Below are positions 36,219 to 45,583 of a DNA stretch of 64,000 nt, one piece after another. The stretch is from Clostridiales bacterium. GTDB taxonomy: Bacteria; Bacillota; Clostridia; Christensenellales; UBA1242. The notes below the pieces were generated by a model, which was not told where the DNA came from, ran no database searches, and was given only the letters and a program-made list of their open reading frames with translations. Where the stretch lies: the NCBI GenBank assembly GCA_015055605.1, contig SVHV01000004.1:1-64000 (forward strand), in the 5' to 3' direction. How positions within the stretch are numbered: the first letter of the stretch is position 1; every line of letters starts with the position of its first letter. Position numbers and translations under genes: made by a program.

Positions 36219-37443
36219 ATAATCCCTCCGACATTAAACTTAAGAATAATTCTTTTACATCTGGCTCTGGCTCTGTACCTAATTTTGCTTTTACGAAATG
36301 GTCGAAGATTTCGGCAGATGTAAGGTCTTTCTTGCTTGCGATATTTACAGTAGCCTTAGCTTGATTTGTGATAACAGATAGAGTGACAAGGTTAGGGTGA
36401 TTTTTCCTAAGTGCCTTTAGGTCGCTCATTGTGATATATGGAGAATATTCTTTGTTTTCTTCTGGGCTATCTAGATTGTCAACATTCTCGATAACAACCT
36501 TAGCTAGACAGTCAGGATTTTCGTCTAAGACTTTGTGTGCATCTACTACAGATTCAACTGTGAATTTCTTAAGGAGTTTAACCTCTAGTGGCTCTTTTTT
36601 GATAGACTTCACGCCGTCTTTGTCTAAGTCCACGATAAGAACATTTGTTGGCTCATCATTTCTTGCAGAGAAGAAATAGTTTAGTAATGCGCCAGAGTAA
36701 TACACATTATTATCTTTGCTAACAGCAAGTGTGTTGTGAACATGACCTAATGCTGTATAATGTGCTTTGTTTTGGAAGGTCTTTTGGTCAACATAAGCAA
36801 AAGTTGTAGATAGTGTTGTGTAAGACATAAAGTCTTCGTCTGACATATCTACACCATAACTCATTACATGCGCCATAGTGATATTGATTGTGTCGTCTCT
36901 AAATTGACTAGTTCCGTTGCTCAACCATTCATTGACCTTAGTTGCAAAGTCGTCCCCATCTTTTCTGATTTCTTTGTATCTATAGTAAGAAGGGTATGGC
37001 AAAAGAGCAAGTACGACATCTTCGCCTTGCTTTGTATGAAATTCAATAAATCCTTTACCACATCTGGTAGCAACGATATTTCTATCTTTGCTAGCCTTGT
37101 CAATTCTGATATTGTCTATGTGTCCTACTAGATAGATACCGAATTTGTCTGCAAATATATTTGCATTAGCTAGTCTTCTAGGGTCATCGTGATTACCGGC
37201 TATTGCAACAACAGCACACTCTCCACCTCTAGAAAGCTCTACGATAGTATTGTAAAATAATTCTTCATCTTCTGCACTAGGTACTAGATTCTCATAGATA
37301 TCACCAGCAATAAGAACCATGTCTACCTGGTTCTTGTCTGCGATATCTATAATTTGCTTGAGGGCTGACTTTTGCTCTTGAAATCTATCAAGGTCGTCAG
37401 TCTTTGCACCTATATGCCAGTCAGCAGTATGCAAAATTCTCAT
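36199..37443 (-). CDS. sbcD: Exonuclease SbcCD subunit D (Mre11-type nuclease)
   Basis: The metallophosphoesterase subunit of SbcCD. 414 residues. Metal-binding motifs are all visible: HTADWHIG (D8, H10), IAGDIYE (D48), IAGNHDDP (N84, H85), and later MAHVMSYG and ALGHVHN. The capping and coil-binding region follows. First gene of the sbcD-sbcC pair, with translational coupling through a 20-nt overlap. Confidence 0.96.
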   Translation of the reverse strand: MRILHTADWHIGAKTDDLDRFQEQKSALKQIIDIADKNQVDMVLIAGDIYENLVPSAEDEELFYNTIVELSRGGECAVVAIAGNHDDPRRLANANIFADKFGIYLVGHIDNIRIDKASKDRNIVATRCGKGFIEFHTKQGEDVVLALLPYPSYYRYKEIRKDGDDFATKVNEWLSNGTSQFRDDTINITMAHVMSYGVDMSDEDFMSYTTLSTTFAYVDQKTFQNKAHYTALGHVHNTLAVSKDNNVYYSGALLNYFFSARNDEPTNVLIVDLDKDGVKSIKKEPLEVKLLKKFTVESVVDAHKVLDENPDCLAKVVIENVDNLDSPEENKEYSPYITMSDLKALRKNHPNLVTLSVITNQAKATVNIASKKDLTSAEIFDHFVKAKLGTEPEPDVKELFLSLMSEGLYETDKD

Positions 37444-37618
37444 TTAATTCCATTCTCCATTTTTCATTTGCTTGAATTTTTCTATATTAATTCTAACATA
37501 TAATTAATTATATTCAAAATATATCTAGGCTTAAAATAAAATTTTTCAATGTTTTTCACAGTCTTTTTGTGTATGCAATGTGTATAAAAAATCAATTAAA
37601 AAAGGTGTCATAAAAACA

Positions 37619-37647
37619 TTGAAAGGCTAAAAGAAATATGATATTAT
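37619..37647 (+). promoter_or_regulatory. Promoter of the dnaD-dnaC-like unit
   Basis: TTGAAA (37619-37624), 17 bp, TATTAT (37642-37647), 37 nt before the start codon. Confidence 0.6.
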
Positions 37648-37683
37648 TATTTTGTGAAAATAAGTAGGAGGATTTAAGAATAA

Positions 37684-39132
37684 ATGGCATTTTGTGAATA
37701 TTCTAGCGAAGTTGTTGCAAAGAATTCTGTAACTGTAGACAATTTATTTATCAGCGAATTTATGCCAAATGCAGCCGATAGTGCAGTTAAGGTTTATTTG
37801 TATGGCCTATACAAATGTTCTTCTGCAAAGGATAATTGTATTGATGAGTTTGAGAAAGTTCTTAATCTTTCTAAGGAAGATATTATTAGCATATTTTACT
37901 ACTGGCAGGAAGTTGGTCTTGTGCAAGTTCTTGATATAGACCCTATTCAGGTTAGATACTTGCCTATTAAAAATGCAGTGCAAAAAATCAAAAAATACAA
38001 TGTTGATAAATATACTGGATTCAATATGTCTGCCCAAGAACTAATGGGTTCTAAGATGCTTACTCCTAGGGAGTTGGAAGAGTTTTATTATCTTATCGAA
38101 AACCTCAAAATGGAGAAAGAGGCAGTTCTTAGAATTATTCAGTACGCAGTCGGCATTAAGGGTGGTGCTGCTTCAGTAAATTATGTTGTGACTATTGCAA
38201 AGAACTGGGCTTATGATGGTGTAAAAACTCTTGAAGATGTAGAAGAAAGAATTGTTAGTCAAGAGAGAATATCTGGAGATATCTCGTTGCTACTTAAGGC
38301 TATGGGTATTAAGAGGGTTGCAACTAGTGAAGAGTATCAGATGTATTTACAATGGAAGAATGATTTAGATTTTGGGTTAGATATAATCACATATATTGCT
38401 AAGACCTCTAAGTCAAAGAATTTTCAAAAATTAAATACTGAAATATTTAAGTGTTATGGTCAAAAGCTTGAGAGTGAAAAAGAGATTAAAGATTACTATA
38501 AGTTGCAGGATAGTATGATGAATCTTGCTAAGTCTGTTGTAAAATCAATGGGTCTTTGGTATGATAATTTATCAGTTGTTGTGGACACTTATATTGCTAG
38601 TTGGTTACAACTTGGATTTGATGAAAGTGCAATCCTAAAATTATCGGGCTATGCCTTTAAATCTAGTGTAAGAACGCTTGAGGGGCTTAATGGTATTATT
38701 AATAGTATGTTTAAGTCTGGTGTCATCACAAGTGAGGCTATTGACAATTATATGGAAGAAATTGTCAGAAACGATGGTGTTATCAAGACAATACTTGAGT
38801 CTTTGGGTATAAATCGAGAGGTTAATTCTCAAGATAGAAATCTATATAAGACATGGTTGTATGACTGGGGCATATCTCAAGATTTAATAGATTATGGTGC
38901 TGAACAGTCAAAGGATAAATACCTTCCTATGCAGTATCTAAATAAGATACTATCAGAGTATAGAAATAAGTCTGTAACCACAGTAGAAGAGGCAAAAAAG
39001 ATTACGGTGGAAGTGGACTCCAAAAAGAAGTCTTCTGATACAAAGGTGTCTAGTAAGGCTGCAACAAAAAGAGATTATTCTAAGAAAGAATTAGATAGTT
39101 TGTTTGATAATATTTTTGAAGTAGAATTATAA
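37684..39132 (+). CDS. DnaD-domain replication protein
   Basis: A 482-residue protein with an N-terminal winged-helix region (1-105, with VLNLSKEDIISIFYYWQEVGLVQV) followed by several DnaD/DnaB-like modules: near 115-190 (TPRELEEFYYLIENLKMEKEAVLRIIQYA), near 215-275, near 290-360 and near 370-435; the last two end in the LxxYxNKxLxxY-like NKILSEYRNK. It is larger than B. subtilis DnaD (about 230 residues), having more repeated modules. DnaD-type proteins bring helicase loader and helicase to DNA; the next gene encodes such a loader. AGGAGG lies 12 nt before the ATG, longer than usual. Confidence 0.88.
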   Translation: MAFCEYSSEVVAKNSVTVDNLFISEFMPNAADSAVKVYLYGLYKCSSAKDNCIDEFEKVLNLSKEDIISIFYYWQEVGLVQVLDIDPIQVRYLPIKNAVQKIKKYNVDKYTGFNMSAQELMGSKMLTPRELEEFYYLIENLKMEKEAVLRIIQYAVGIKGGAASVNYVVTIAKNWAYDGVKTLEDVEERIVSQERISGDISLLLKAMGIKRVATSEEYQMYLQWKNDLDFGLDIITYIAKTSKSKNFQKLNTEIFKCYGQKLESEKEIKDYYKLQDSMMNLAKSVVKSMGLWYDNLSVVVDTYIASWLQLGFDESAILKLSGYAFKSSVRTLEGLNGIINSMFKSGVITSEAIDNYMEEIVRNDGVIKTILESLGINREVNSQDRNLYKTWLYDWGISQDLIDYGAEQSKDKYLPMQYLNKILSEYRNKSVTTVEEAKKITVEVDSKKKSSDTKVSSKAATKRDYSKKELDSLFDNIFEVEL

Positions 39133-39147
39133 AATTAAGGGAGAAAT

Positions 39148-40071
39148 ATGGGGGCTTTAGAAACAGCAGAAAAGAATATTCTAAAAAAGAAACTTGAGGC
39201 TGAACAAATAGCAGATATGAATCTAAATAAGGTTCTAAAAGATGAAAATGTAAAAATACTGTTTGTTAAATGTAAAAAGCTTGTAGTGGAGATTGCGAGT
39301 CTTGAGGTAGATGGTTTGCCATCTGGTGAAAAAAGAAAAGAATATAACGATACTAGAGAGTTGCTAGCACAACTCCTTGTGTCAATGGGTGTAGACAAGT
39401 CTGAACTTCGTCCTAAATATGAGTGCGCTCGTTGTAAAGACACTGGCTATGTGTCTGGAACTCCTTGTGAGTGTTTAAAGAGGGAGTTGAGTCGAGAACT
39501 TATTAGGCGTAGTGGAATAGATGCTAGTCTTTTTCCGAAGTTTAGTAATGATTATTCTATGTTTGAGAATGCTAAAGAAATCAAGTGTATTTATGAAAAA
39601 ATGAAGAAATTTGTGTCTTCTGCAGATACTGTTGTTGATTTGGTTTTAATTACAGGTGATACTGGTGTGGGTAAGACTCACTTGTTAGGTTGTATGACAA
39701 CTCATGCTATTGAACTAGCTAAAACAGTTAAATATACGACTGCTTTTAATTTTAATCAGGATATGCTTAAATATCATTGTGCAAAGTTGGAAGAAAAAGA
39801 AGATATATTAGACCCTTATGTTAATAGTGAATTTTTGTTTATAGATGATTTGGGTAGTGAAAATAAGATTAAAAATGTTACTGATGAGTATTTGTATCTA
39901 ATCATTAATGAAAGAATGCTTAACCATAAGAAAACTGTCATAAATACAAATCTAGATTTTGGACAAATACAAGATGTCTATGGCGAGAGAATCTTTAGTA
40001 GGTTAATGCATAAAAAACAGAGTTTAAAGATTAAGTTTAACGGTATTGACCAAAGGGTTGGTATTAAATAA
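39148..40071 (+). CDS. DnaC/DnaI-type helicase loader ATPase
   Basis: A 307-residue AAA+ ATPase. The N-terminal helical region is followed by a zinc-binding cysteine cluster CxxC...CxC (C93, C96, C107, C109) characteristic of clostridial loaders, then Walker A GDTGVGKT (170-177), Walker B LFIDDLGSE and sensor INTNLDF. It loads the replicative helicase DnaB/DnaC onto DNA. It follows the DnaD-like gene by 15 bp with SD AAGGGAG; together they form a replication initiation and restart pair. Confidence 0.92.
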   Translation: MGALETAEKNILKKKLEAEQIADMNLNKVLKDENVKILFVKCKKLVVEIASLEVDGLPSGEKRKEYNDTRELLAQLLVSMGVDKSELRPKYECARCKDTGYVSGTPCECLKRELSRELIRRSGIDASLFPKFSNDYSMFENAKEIKCIYEKMKKFVSSADTVVDLVLITGDTGVGKTHLLGCMTTHAIELAKTVKYTTAFNFNQDMLKYHCAKLEEKEDILDPYVNSEFLFIDDLGSENKIKNVTDEYLYLIINERMLNHKKTVINTNLDFGQIQDVYGERIFSRLMHKKQSLKIKFNGIDQRVGIK

Positions 40072-40077
40072 AAAGAA

Positions 40078-40109
40078 AAAGATTAGTTAGATAAAACTAA
40101 TCTTTTTTT
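40078..40109. terminator. Bidirectional intrinsic terminator
   Basis: AAAGATTAGTT and AACTAATCTTT pair around a 6-7-nt loop, with A before and T after. Confidence 0.9.
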
Positions 40110-40113
40110 ATTG

Positions 40114-40824
40114 CTATTTACTGAATTCGTAACAGGCTATTGTTACCGATACGGATAGGTTGAAACTATCAATCTTTGGGCTTTGCTTAATGAGTAGTGG
40201 TGTTCCCATATCAAGGAATCTATCTGGTAGCCCTGTTGCTTCGTTGCCAAATATTAGAGTATGAGGGTTTTTCTTTTCTTTTAGGTCTTGCAAGTTTGTG
40301 CTTGCTTTTAACATAAACGGATATGTATAGTTATTGTATTTGTTTAGATATTCCTCAACTGATGAAAATGTTTCAATGTTTACGGAAAATATTGAGCCCA
40401 TGCTAGCTCTAATAACTCTAGGGTCGAAGTGGTCAATGCATGGGGTAATTAATGCTAGATTTTCGTACCCAAAGCCAAGCATTCCTCTAATTATTGTGCC
40501 GAGGTTACCCATGTCACTAGGGTTGTTGAGGAGTATGTGGTTTTGATTGTTTTGTAGTGTGTCTTTGTATTTTCTAAAAACCGCCATAATATAGATATTA
40601 CCTTTTTTGGATAATTTCTCTAGCAGTTTTCCGTTAGTGGATATTTTTATACCGTTTTTATTTGCTATAGATAGTATCTTATCAATATCACTGCTTTTCT
40701 CAAGTTTTTCGTGTGTGATTATTTCAATTACATTTTGAGGCTTTTGGGTGAGTATTTCGTATGTTGGAAATGCACCAAATGTATAACTATAGCCGTCTTC
40801 TTTATTATAAGTTTTATAATTCAT
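40114..40824 (-). CDS. SpoU/TrmH-family RNA 2'-O-methyltransferase
   Basis: A 236-residue protein with the three SPOUT motifs: NNPSDMGNLGTIIRGMLGFG (motif 1, about 100-119), HTLIFGNEATGLPDRFL (motif 2) and FNLSVSVTIACYEFSK (motif 3) at the very end. The N-terminal 90 residues form an L30e-like substrate-binding part. It probably methylates a ribose in rRNA or tRNA; the exact nucleotide cannot be deduced. Convergent with the helicase loader gene; the SD is weak. Confidence 0.92.
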   Translation of the reverse strand: MNYKTYNKEDGYSYTFGAFPTYEILTQKPQNVIEIITHEKLEKSSDIDKILSIANKNGIKISTNGKLLEKLSKKGNIYIMAVFRKYKDTLQNNQNHILLNNPSDMGNLGTIIRGMLGFGYENLALITPCIDHFDPRVIRASMGSIFSVNIETFSSVEEYLNKYNNYTYPFMLKASTNLQDLKEKKNPHTLIFGNEATGLPDRFLDMGTPLLIKQSPKIDSFNLSVSVTIACYEFSK

Positions 40825-40905
40825 ATTATATCCTTATTTTGTATTTATTGTACTTTATATATTTATTTGTTGTCAAAAAGTATTAATTTATTGACATTTA
40901 CTGTA

Positions 40906-41844
40906 TTAATTAAATAATGTGTAGTCATTGAGAATCATTTTGATAACTTCTTTCTTTAGTTTGTTGTCCATAGGTGCTCCGGCTGCTTTTACATGGCCAC
41001 CACCACCATATATAGATGCTATTTCTGATACATCTACATCTTCTGTTCTACTCCTTAGAGATATTCCTTGTTGCATGTTTATTATTACAACAAAGTCTAT
41101 TAGGTGAGAGTATTTTTCTGTAAGGTAGTTACCCAAAATACTTCTGTGTGATTCGGCAAAAACTATGCCACATCTTTTACCACACAAGGTTGCATGAAAC
41201 ATTGTTTTTTCTGTTTCTTCTAGATATCTATTGATTCTATCTTGCTCTATTTTTAATAAGTATTGTTGGTCATCTGTGTAGTAGAATTTTTCTTTGTTGT
41301 TTTTTAAGAAATTGTAGTATGTTTCTATATAATTATCTCTACCTAAGATTGAGTGAATCTCGCTTAGGTTTTTGGCGTCTAGGTTGTTTGTTTTTGCCCA
41401 GTCCCAAGTGTCGTTTAGTCTAACTAACTCTGTATACTCTCGTAGTGCGTTGTTGTCAAAAGTTTCAGGATATGTCTCTACTAAGTATTTATAGAAGAGT
41501 GATGTTGCGCACTCATTGACGCCCTCATCGTTTTTACTAATTGCTACACCAAAAGGATAATCATTTGCACATAGGTCAAATGCGTGATGGTCAAAAGTGT
41601 GGAACTTCTGGTGGTCGCCTGTTGACATAATGAGTTCGCATGTCTTTTTGTCTAGTGTTAGGTCTGTTACAAAGATTTCGTCAAATTTTTTGTATGACTG
41701 GTTTTTGATGATTTCTTGTATCTTTGGACAGATGTCGTGAGCGTTTAGTAGTATAACATCTAGATTTTCTCTAATTAGTTTTAGGAATATGACAGGGCTA
41801 AGTCCGTCAATGTCTGCCTTGTGTGATATTATTAAAGTCTTCAT
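40906..41844 (-). CDS. DHH-family phosphoesterase
   Basis: A 312-residue protein. Metal-binding motifs are visible: SHKADIDG (D11, D13), VTDLTLDK (D61) and FDHHAFD (D85, H86, H87). The DHHA1 domain ends with GGGGHVKAAGAPM. Members include NrnA, which degrades nano-RNA and pAp, and cyclic dinucleotide enzymes; the order of domains fits an oligoribonuclease or related role. It follows the rsmF-like gene by 12 nt in the same operon. Confidence 0.92.
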   Translation of the reverse strand: MKTLIISHKADIDGLSPVIFLKLIRENLDVILLNAHDICPKIQEIIKNQSYKKFDEIFVTDLTLDKKTCELIMSTGDHQKFHTFDHHAFDLCANDYPFGVAISKNDEGVNECATSLFYKYLVETYPETFDNNALREYTELVRLNDTWDWAKTNNLDAKNLSEIHSILGRDNYIETYYNFLKNNKEKFYYTDDQQYLLKIEQDRINRYLEETEKTMFHATLCGKRCGIVFAESHRSILGNYLTEKYSHLIDFVVIINMQQGISLRSRTEDVDVSEIASIYGGGGHVKAAGAPMDNKLKKEVIKMILNDYTLFN

Positions 41845-41856
41845 ATTGTCTCCTCA

Positions 41857-43206
41857 TTAAATTCGTAATTCTTTTGGATAGTAATTTTTTAGTCTACCTT
41901 TAACTGCTTTGCCTCCGCCTAGACCGATTCCTTTGTATGTCACTGCTACTATTCCTGATATGTCTTCGCTAATGTCAACCTCTTCACCATGCAAATATTT
42001 TTTTATTTGCATATCATCAAGGTCATATTTGTTAACAAATCTGTCGGGATAGGTGTGATAAAAGTTGTGATTGATTTTAAAATCAGTCTTGCTTAAGTTG
42101 CCAAAGACTGTGCCTATTGAAACTATATTTAGTTTGCCAAAGTTGAGATTTGTATCTGGTACAACAAAAATGGTTTCGTTTCTTTTGAATAGATTGAGGC
42201 CTTTGATGTCTACAATTCCTTTGATGTTTCTTTCTATATCATGAAGGTCTTTTCGGTATACTGGAGTGATATTATTCATCTCTAGATTTTCAGTATCTAA
42301 TTCTTCGTCGCCGTCTTTTTGTAAGATTGCCATAAACTGACCTTCTCCATCGTGTAAGTGAGGATATCTCCTCTTTGAGAAATGTGTGTTATAGTTGTCG
42401 AGTTTGATTCCGTCTATACACACTCTATCAAAGTTGCTGTCTGGTTTTACTAGTTTAAAGTCTGGGTTTTGAGATAAAAATTCTACAATGACACCCTCGT
42501 TTTCTTTTATGTCATAAGTACAGGTGGAATAAACCAGTTTGCCCCCATGCTTTAGTAGTCCCTTTATGCTATTTAGGATACTAAGTTGTCTTTTTGCATT
42601 AGTTTCTATATTGCTAAGAGAAAAAGACTCCATATCAAAGTTGTTTTTTCTAATCATTCCCTCACCACCACAAGGTGCATCTACAAGTATTTTGTCAAAG
42701 AGTAGATTAGTCTTTTCAAAGTCTGCAGGACTATTGTTGGTGATGGCAAAATTTTTAAAGCCTAATTTGGTTAAATTCTCATATAATATCTTTGCCCTAT
42801 TGTATACAATTTCGTTGGATAATAAAAATCCTGTACCTTGTAACTTTTCGAGTATTTGTATAGATTTGCCACCAGGGGCAGCAGATATATCTAGCACATA
42901 GTCGTTTGGTTCTATGTCTAGCATTTCTACAGGTAACATTGCACTAGGCTCTTGTGAGTATATTATTCCTAAGTGGTTGAGCTTATGCTCATTGAATTTT
43001 AAACCCTCAGTGTAGTAACCATTGCTTACCATGTCGATAGGTGAGTGAGCAAAGTCTGCTAACTGTTCAAATGTTTGTTGGTCTATTCTAGAAAAGTTTA
43101 CAGTGATAGCCTTTTTGCTAGGCTCTTCTAGGCTTGCAAAAAAATCGTCAGATTCACTGCCGAGTAAGTTCTTCATTTTTTCAATAAATGCTATAGGTAA
43201 GTCCAT
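41857..43206 (-). CDS. RsmF-type 16S rRNA (cytosine-C5) methyltransferase
   Basis: A 449-residue protein, start ATG 43206 with GCAGGGA upstream. It has the NOL1/NOP2/Sun family motifs: DYVLDISAAPGGKSIQI (SAM-binding), LVDAPCGGEGMIRKN (motif IV, first catalytic Cys in PC) and LVYSTCTYDIKENEGVI (motif VI, nucleophilic Cys in TCTY). The C-terminal extension (about 280-449), ending in VAVTYKGIGLGGGKAVKGRLKNYYPKELRI, is the RNA-binding domain of the RsmF/YebU branch. First gene of the operon with the DHH phosphoesterase. Confidence 0.92.
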   Translation of the reverse strand: MDLPIAFIEKMKNLLGSESDDFFASLEEPSKKAITVNFSRIDQQTFEQLADFAHSPIDMVSNGYYTEGLKFNEHKLNHLGIIYSQEPSAMLPVEMLDIEPNDYVLDISAAPGGKSIQILEKLQGTGFLLSNEIVYNRAKILYENLTKLGFKNFAITNNSPADFEKTNLLFDKILVDAPCGGEGMIRKNNFDMESFSLSNIETNAKRQLSILNSIKGLLKHGGKLVYSTCTYDIKENEGVIVEFLSQNPDFKLVKPDSNFDRVCIDGIKLDNYNTHFSKRRYPHLHDGEGQFMAILQKDGDEELDTENLEMNNITPVYRKDLHDIERNIKGIVDIKGLNLFKRNETIFVVPDTNLNFGKLNIVSIGTVFGNLSKTDFKINHNFYHTYPDRFVNKYDLDDMQIKKYLHGEEVDISEDISGIVAVTYKGIGLGGGKAVKGRLKNYYPKELRI

Positions 43207-43408
43207 TATAATCCCTGCTCTTTTTCTAATAGATAAGTGTATCATATTATTTATATTTTTTCAATTATATTTTTCAACAAAAGAAGAAGGGGGCTTTTCC
43301 TTTTTTTCTCCAAATTAATTTTTTCATTCTGCCAAAACGGTGGACTTATTCTTTTATGTTTAATATTGTCTGGTAAAAATGGTTCTAAATTTAAACACTT
43401 TATACCAT

Positions 43409-43440
43409 AAAAGAAGAAGGTATATAGCACATACCTTCTT
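43409..43440 (-). terminator. Intrinsic terminator of the zinc-ribbon membrane gene
   Basis: AAGAAGGTAT (43414-43423) pairs with ATACCTTCTT (43431-43440); on the minus strand the hairpin is followed by a short T-rich tract. The spacer 43207-43408 is AT-rich and contains nothing else that I can support. Confidence 0.8.
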
Positions 43441-43444
43441 TGAT

Positions 43445-44215
43445 TTATCTTCTAGATGTTGGAGCACCACAGTTGGGGCATTTGCCTTTATCTCTACCGT
43501 CTGCCAGATTGCCATTACAGTATAGACAGTAATTGTGCAGGTTGGATGTATGAATTGTTGGAGGGTTAGATGTGTTTGGTATGAGTAGGTGATTTTTGCC
43601 TCCGATAGACTTAAGGATAATAATGGTTATTAGTAGAACTATGCCTACTGTTCCGAAAATTATAGCTAGGGTAGAGGATATTGTATATGTGTTATTTACA
43701 GAAGAATAGTCCTCATAATTAAATAGCATGTATGTATTTATATTCAAGTTAACTGTGTCGGTAAAAATACCCATGCTGTCTTTTTTTTCGCTGAGGGCAA
43801 CCTTGATTGTGTCTCCCACATTATAATAATTTAAATCTTGAGCATGATAGATTTTAGGTGTTGAGCCGTAAAGTGTGTTGTATTCATTGAGTGGGATTTC
43901 ATATTCTAGATAATACTTGTTTGTATTTGAGTCGTAATATCTGCCGATTATTGTTGCTTCTGCTTGATAGTCGGGGTCGATTTGAGCTCTTTCAGCAAGG
44001 TTGACATAATAATTGTATTCAGAAGTAAGTGTTTCTAGATTGCTGTTATTTACTCCTGCTATAATTGCACAAATAATTATTGCAATTATTACTAAAATGA
44101 GTATGCCAGTTATACTACCAGCTGCTTTGGTGTACTTGTTTTCTGGTTGTGTAGAGTTTTTATTGTTTTTTAGTTTATATGATTGATAAGAACCACTTTG
44201 ATATTCCGAATTCAT
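43445..44215 (-). CDS. Membrane protein with C-terminal zinc ribbon, paralogue A
   Basis: A 256-residue protein. A polar N-terminus (1-32) precedes transmembrane segment 1 (about 35-53), an extracytoplasmic beta-rich domain (55-170; blocks EYNYYVNLAERAQIDPDYQAEATIIGRYY and YNVGDTIKVALSEK), transmembrane segment 2 (about 183-203) and a cytosolic zinc ribbon with C-x2-C ... CPNCGAPTSRR. The same layout and similar blocks are found in the divergent neighbour, so the two are paralogues. No function recognised; zinc-ribbon tails of this kind are often regulatory sensors of membrane proteins. Confidence 0.75.
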   Translation of the reverse strand: MNSEYQSGSYQSYKLKNNKNSTQPENKYTKAAGSITGILILVIIAIIICAIIAGVNNSNLETLTSEYNYYVNLAERAQIDPDYQAEATIIGRYYDSNTNKYYLEYEIPLNEYNTLYGSTPKIYHAQDLNYYNVGDTIKVALSEKKDSMGIFTDTVNLNINTYMLFNYEDYSSVNNTYTISSTLAIIFGTVGIVLLITIIILKSIGGKNHLLIPNTSNPPTIHTSNLHNYCLYCNGNLADGRDKGKCPNCGAPTSRR

Positions 44216-44396
44216 TTTTGCCTCGTTTTGATGTTTTCAATATAACTATTATATATTTTTGTCATGCAATTTGCAAGGTTTTTGTGTTTATGGTATTTTT
44301 TGTAATGTGTTGTAATGTATATATTTATATAAAAAGGTTTGGAATTTATAAAAAATAGTTGTAAAATAGATAAAAAATAAAAAGGAGGAACTTTAT

Positions 44397-45362
44397 ATGC
44401 CTTCAGGAAGTAGAGGTGGCAGTAGAGGTGGTCACGGAGGAAGTAGAGGCGGTGGTAGTAGATCTAGTGGAGGATTGAGTAGGTCATATAGCCGTTCTGC
44501 TGGTAGTCACTTTAGTAGTGGCTATGGTGGTTATCATGGTGGTAGCCATAGGCATCATCATGGTCATACTAGTCACATATTTATTCATTCTAGTCCTGGT
44601 AGACATTCTATTAGGTTGAGGCATAAAGAAGGTCGTCCAGACAGATACTTTGATTTGACAGTATTGCATTCGTTTATATTTGTAATATGTACTATTATTA
44701 TTATGATAGCTAGTGTAAACTCTTGTAATGCTGGTAGTGATATTGATATTATTAGAGAAGATTACGCATATTATCAGAATATGATTGCTTATGCAGAGAT
44801 GCATCCAGATGATTATATTGTAGATGCGAAAATTACTAGTTATGGTCAGATTACCGATTGTGATAAGTATTATATTAACTATGAGATTAAGTATACAGAG
44901 AGAATCTGGAGTCCTTACTTGAATAGATTTATCGAGACAACTGATGATTTAGAGGGGTATACTTTCTCTGTGTATGACTGGGAAGATATAGCGGCTTTCC
45001 GTGAGGGTCAGGTAATACAAGTGGCTGTAGATACAATGATGATAGGTGAGTATACAGACTCTATTCCTATGGACTTTAAATATATGACTATCGAAGATGA
45101 TGGTGAGTATATTGATTCTATTAATCAACAAACTAAATCAAAGAAAACTCTTATTGTAACTATTACAATACTAGTTGGCTGGTGTATTGTGTTTGCTGTA
45201 GTGAGTAAGAAACTAGAGAAGAAGTTTGATAAGCAACACCCTGTAAATGCTGCAGTTGAGAAACCTGTAAAAGAGGGTGATAAATATTGTGACTATTGTG
45301 GAACTTATTGGGGTAGAAACGATATAGGTAAATGTCCTGGTTGTGGTGCTTCAAAGAGATAA
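44397..45362 (+). CDS. Membrane protein with Gly/Ser/Arg- and His-rich N-terminus and C-terminal zinc ribbon, paralogue B
   Basis: A 321-residue protein. Residues 1-45 are Gly/Ser/Arg-rich, 45-62 contain nine histidines with glycine, both likely cytosolic and disordered. Then come a transmembrane segment (about 98-117), an extracytoplasmic domain with DYAYYQNMIAYAEMHPDDYIVDAKITSYG similar to paralogue A, a second transmembrane segment (about 250-268) and the zinc ribbon CDYCGTYWGRNDIGKCPGCGASKR. The His-rich stretch could bind metal or nucleic acid. SD AAAGGAGG precedes the ATG. Divergent from paralogue A across 181 bp, probably sharing a regulatory region. Confidence 0.75.
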   Translation: MPSGSRGGSRGGHGGSRGGGSRSSGGLSRSYSRSAGSHFSSGYGGYHGGSHRHHHGHTSHIFIHSSPGRHSIRLRHKEGRPDRYFDLTVLHSFIFVICTIIIMIASVNSCNAGSDIDIIREDYAYYQNMIAYAEMHPDDYIVDAKITSYGQITDCDKYYINYEIKYTERIWSPYLNRFIETTDDLEGYTFSVYDWEDIAAFREGQVIQVAVDTMMIGEYTDSIPMDFKYMTIEDDGEYIDSINQQTKSKKTLIVTITILVGWCIVFAVVSKKLEKKFDKQHPVNAAVEKPVKEGDKYCDYCGTYWGRNDIGKCPGCGASKR

Positions 45363-45374
45363 TTTTAAAAATTT

Positions 45375-45403
45375 AACCTACTAGCAAAACTAGTAGGTTT
45401 TTT
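45375..45403 (+). terminator. Intrinsic terminator
   Basis: AACCTACTAG (45375-45384) pairs with CTAGTAGGTT (45390-45399), then six T. Confidence 0.93.
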
Positions 45404-45583
45404 ATTTAATTTATTCAAAATTGAACAAATATTGTACAAAATATTCAAAAATTTTACAAAATTTGCCAAAACAGAGGTCTTTTAGTTGCAAATTATCATT
45501 TATTTTGGTAGATTATGTTTTAGTGTTAAGTTGTAATTTGAGTATAACTAATGCTCCAGAGCTCGTATATGAGAGGAGAAAAA

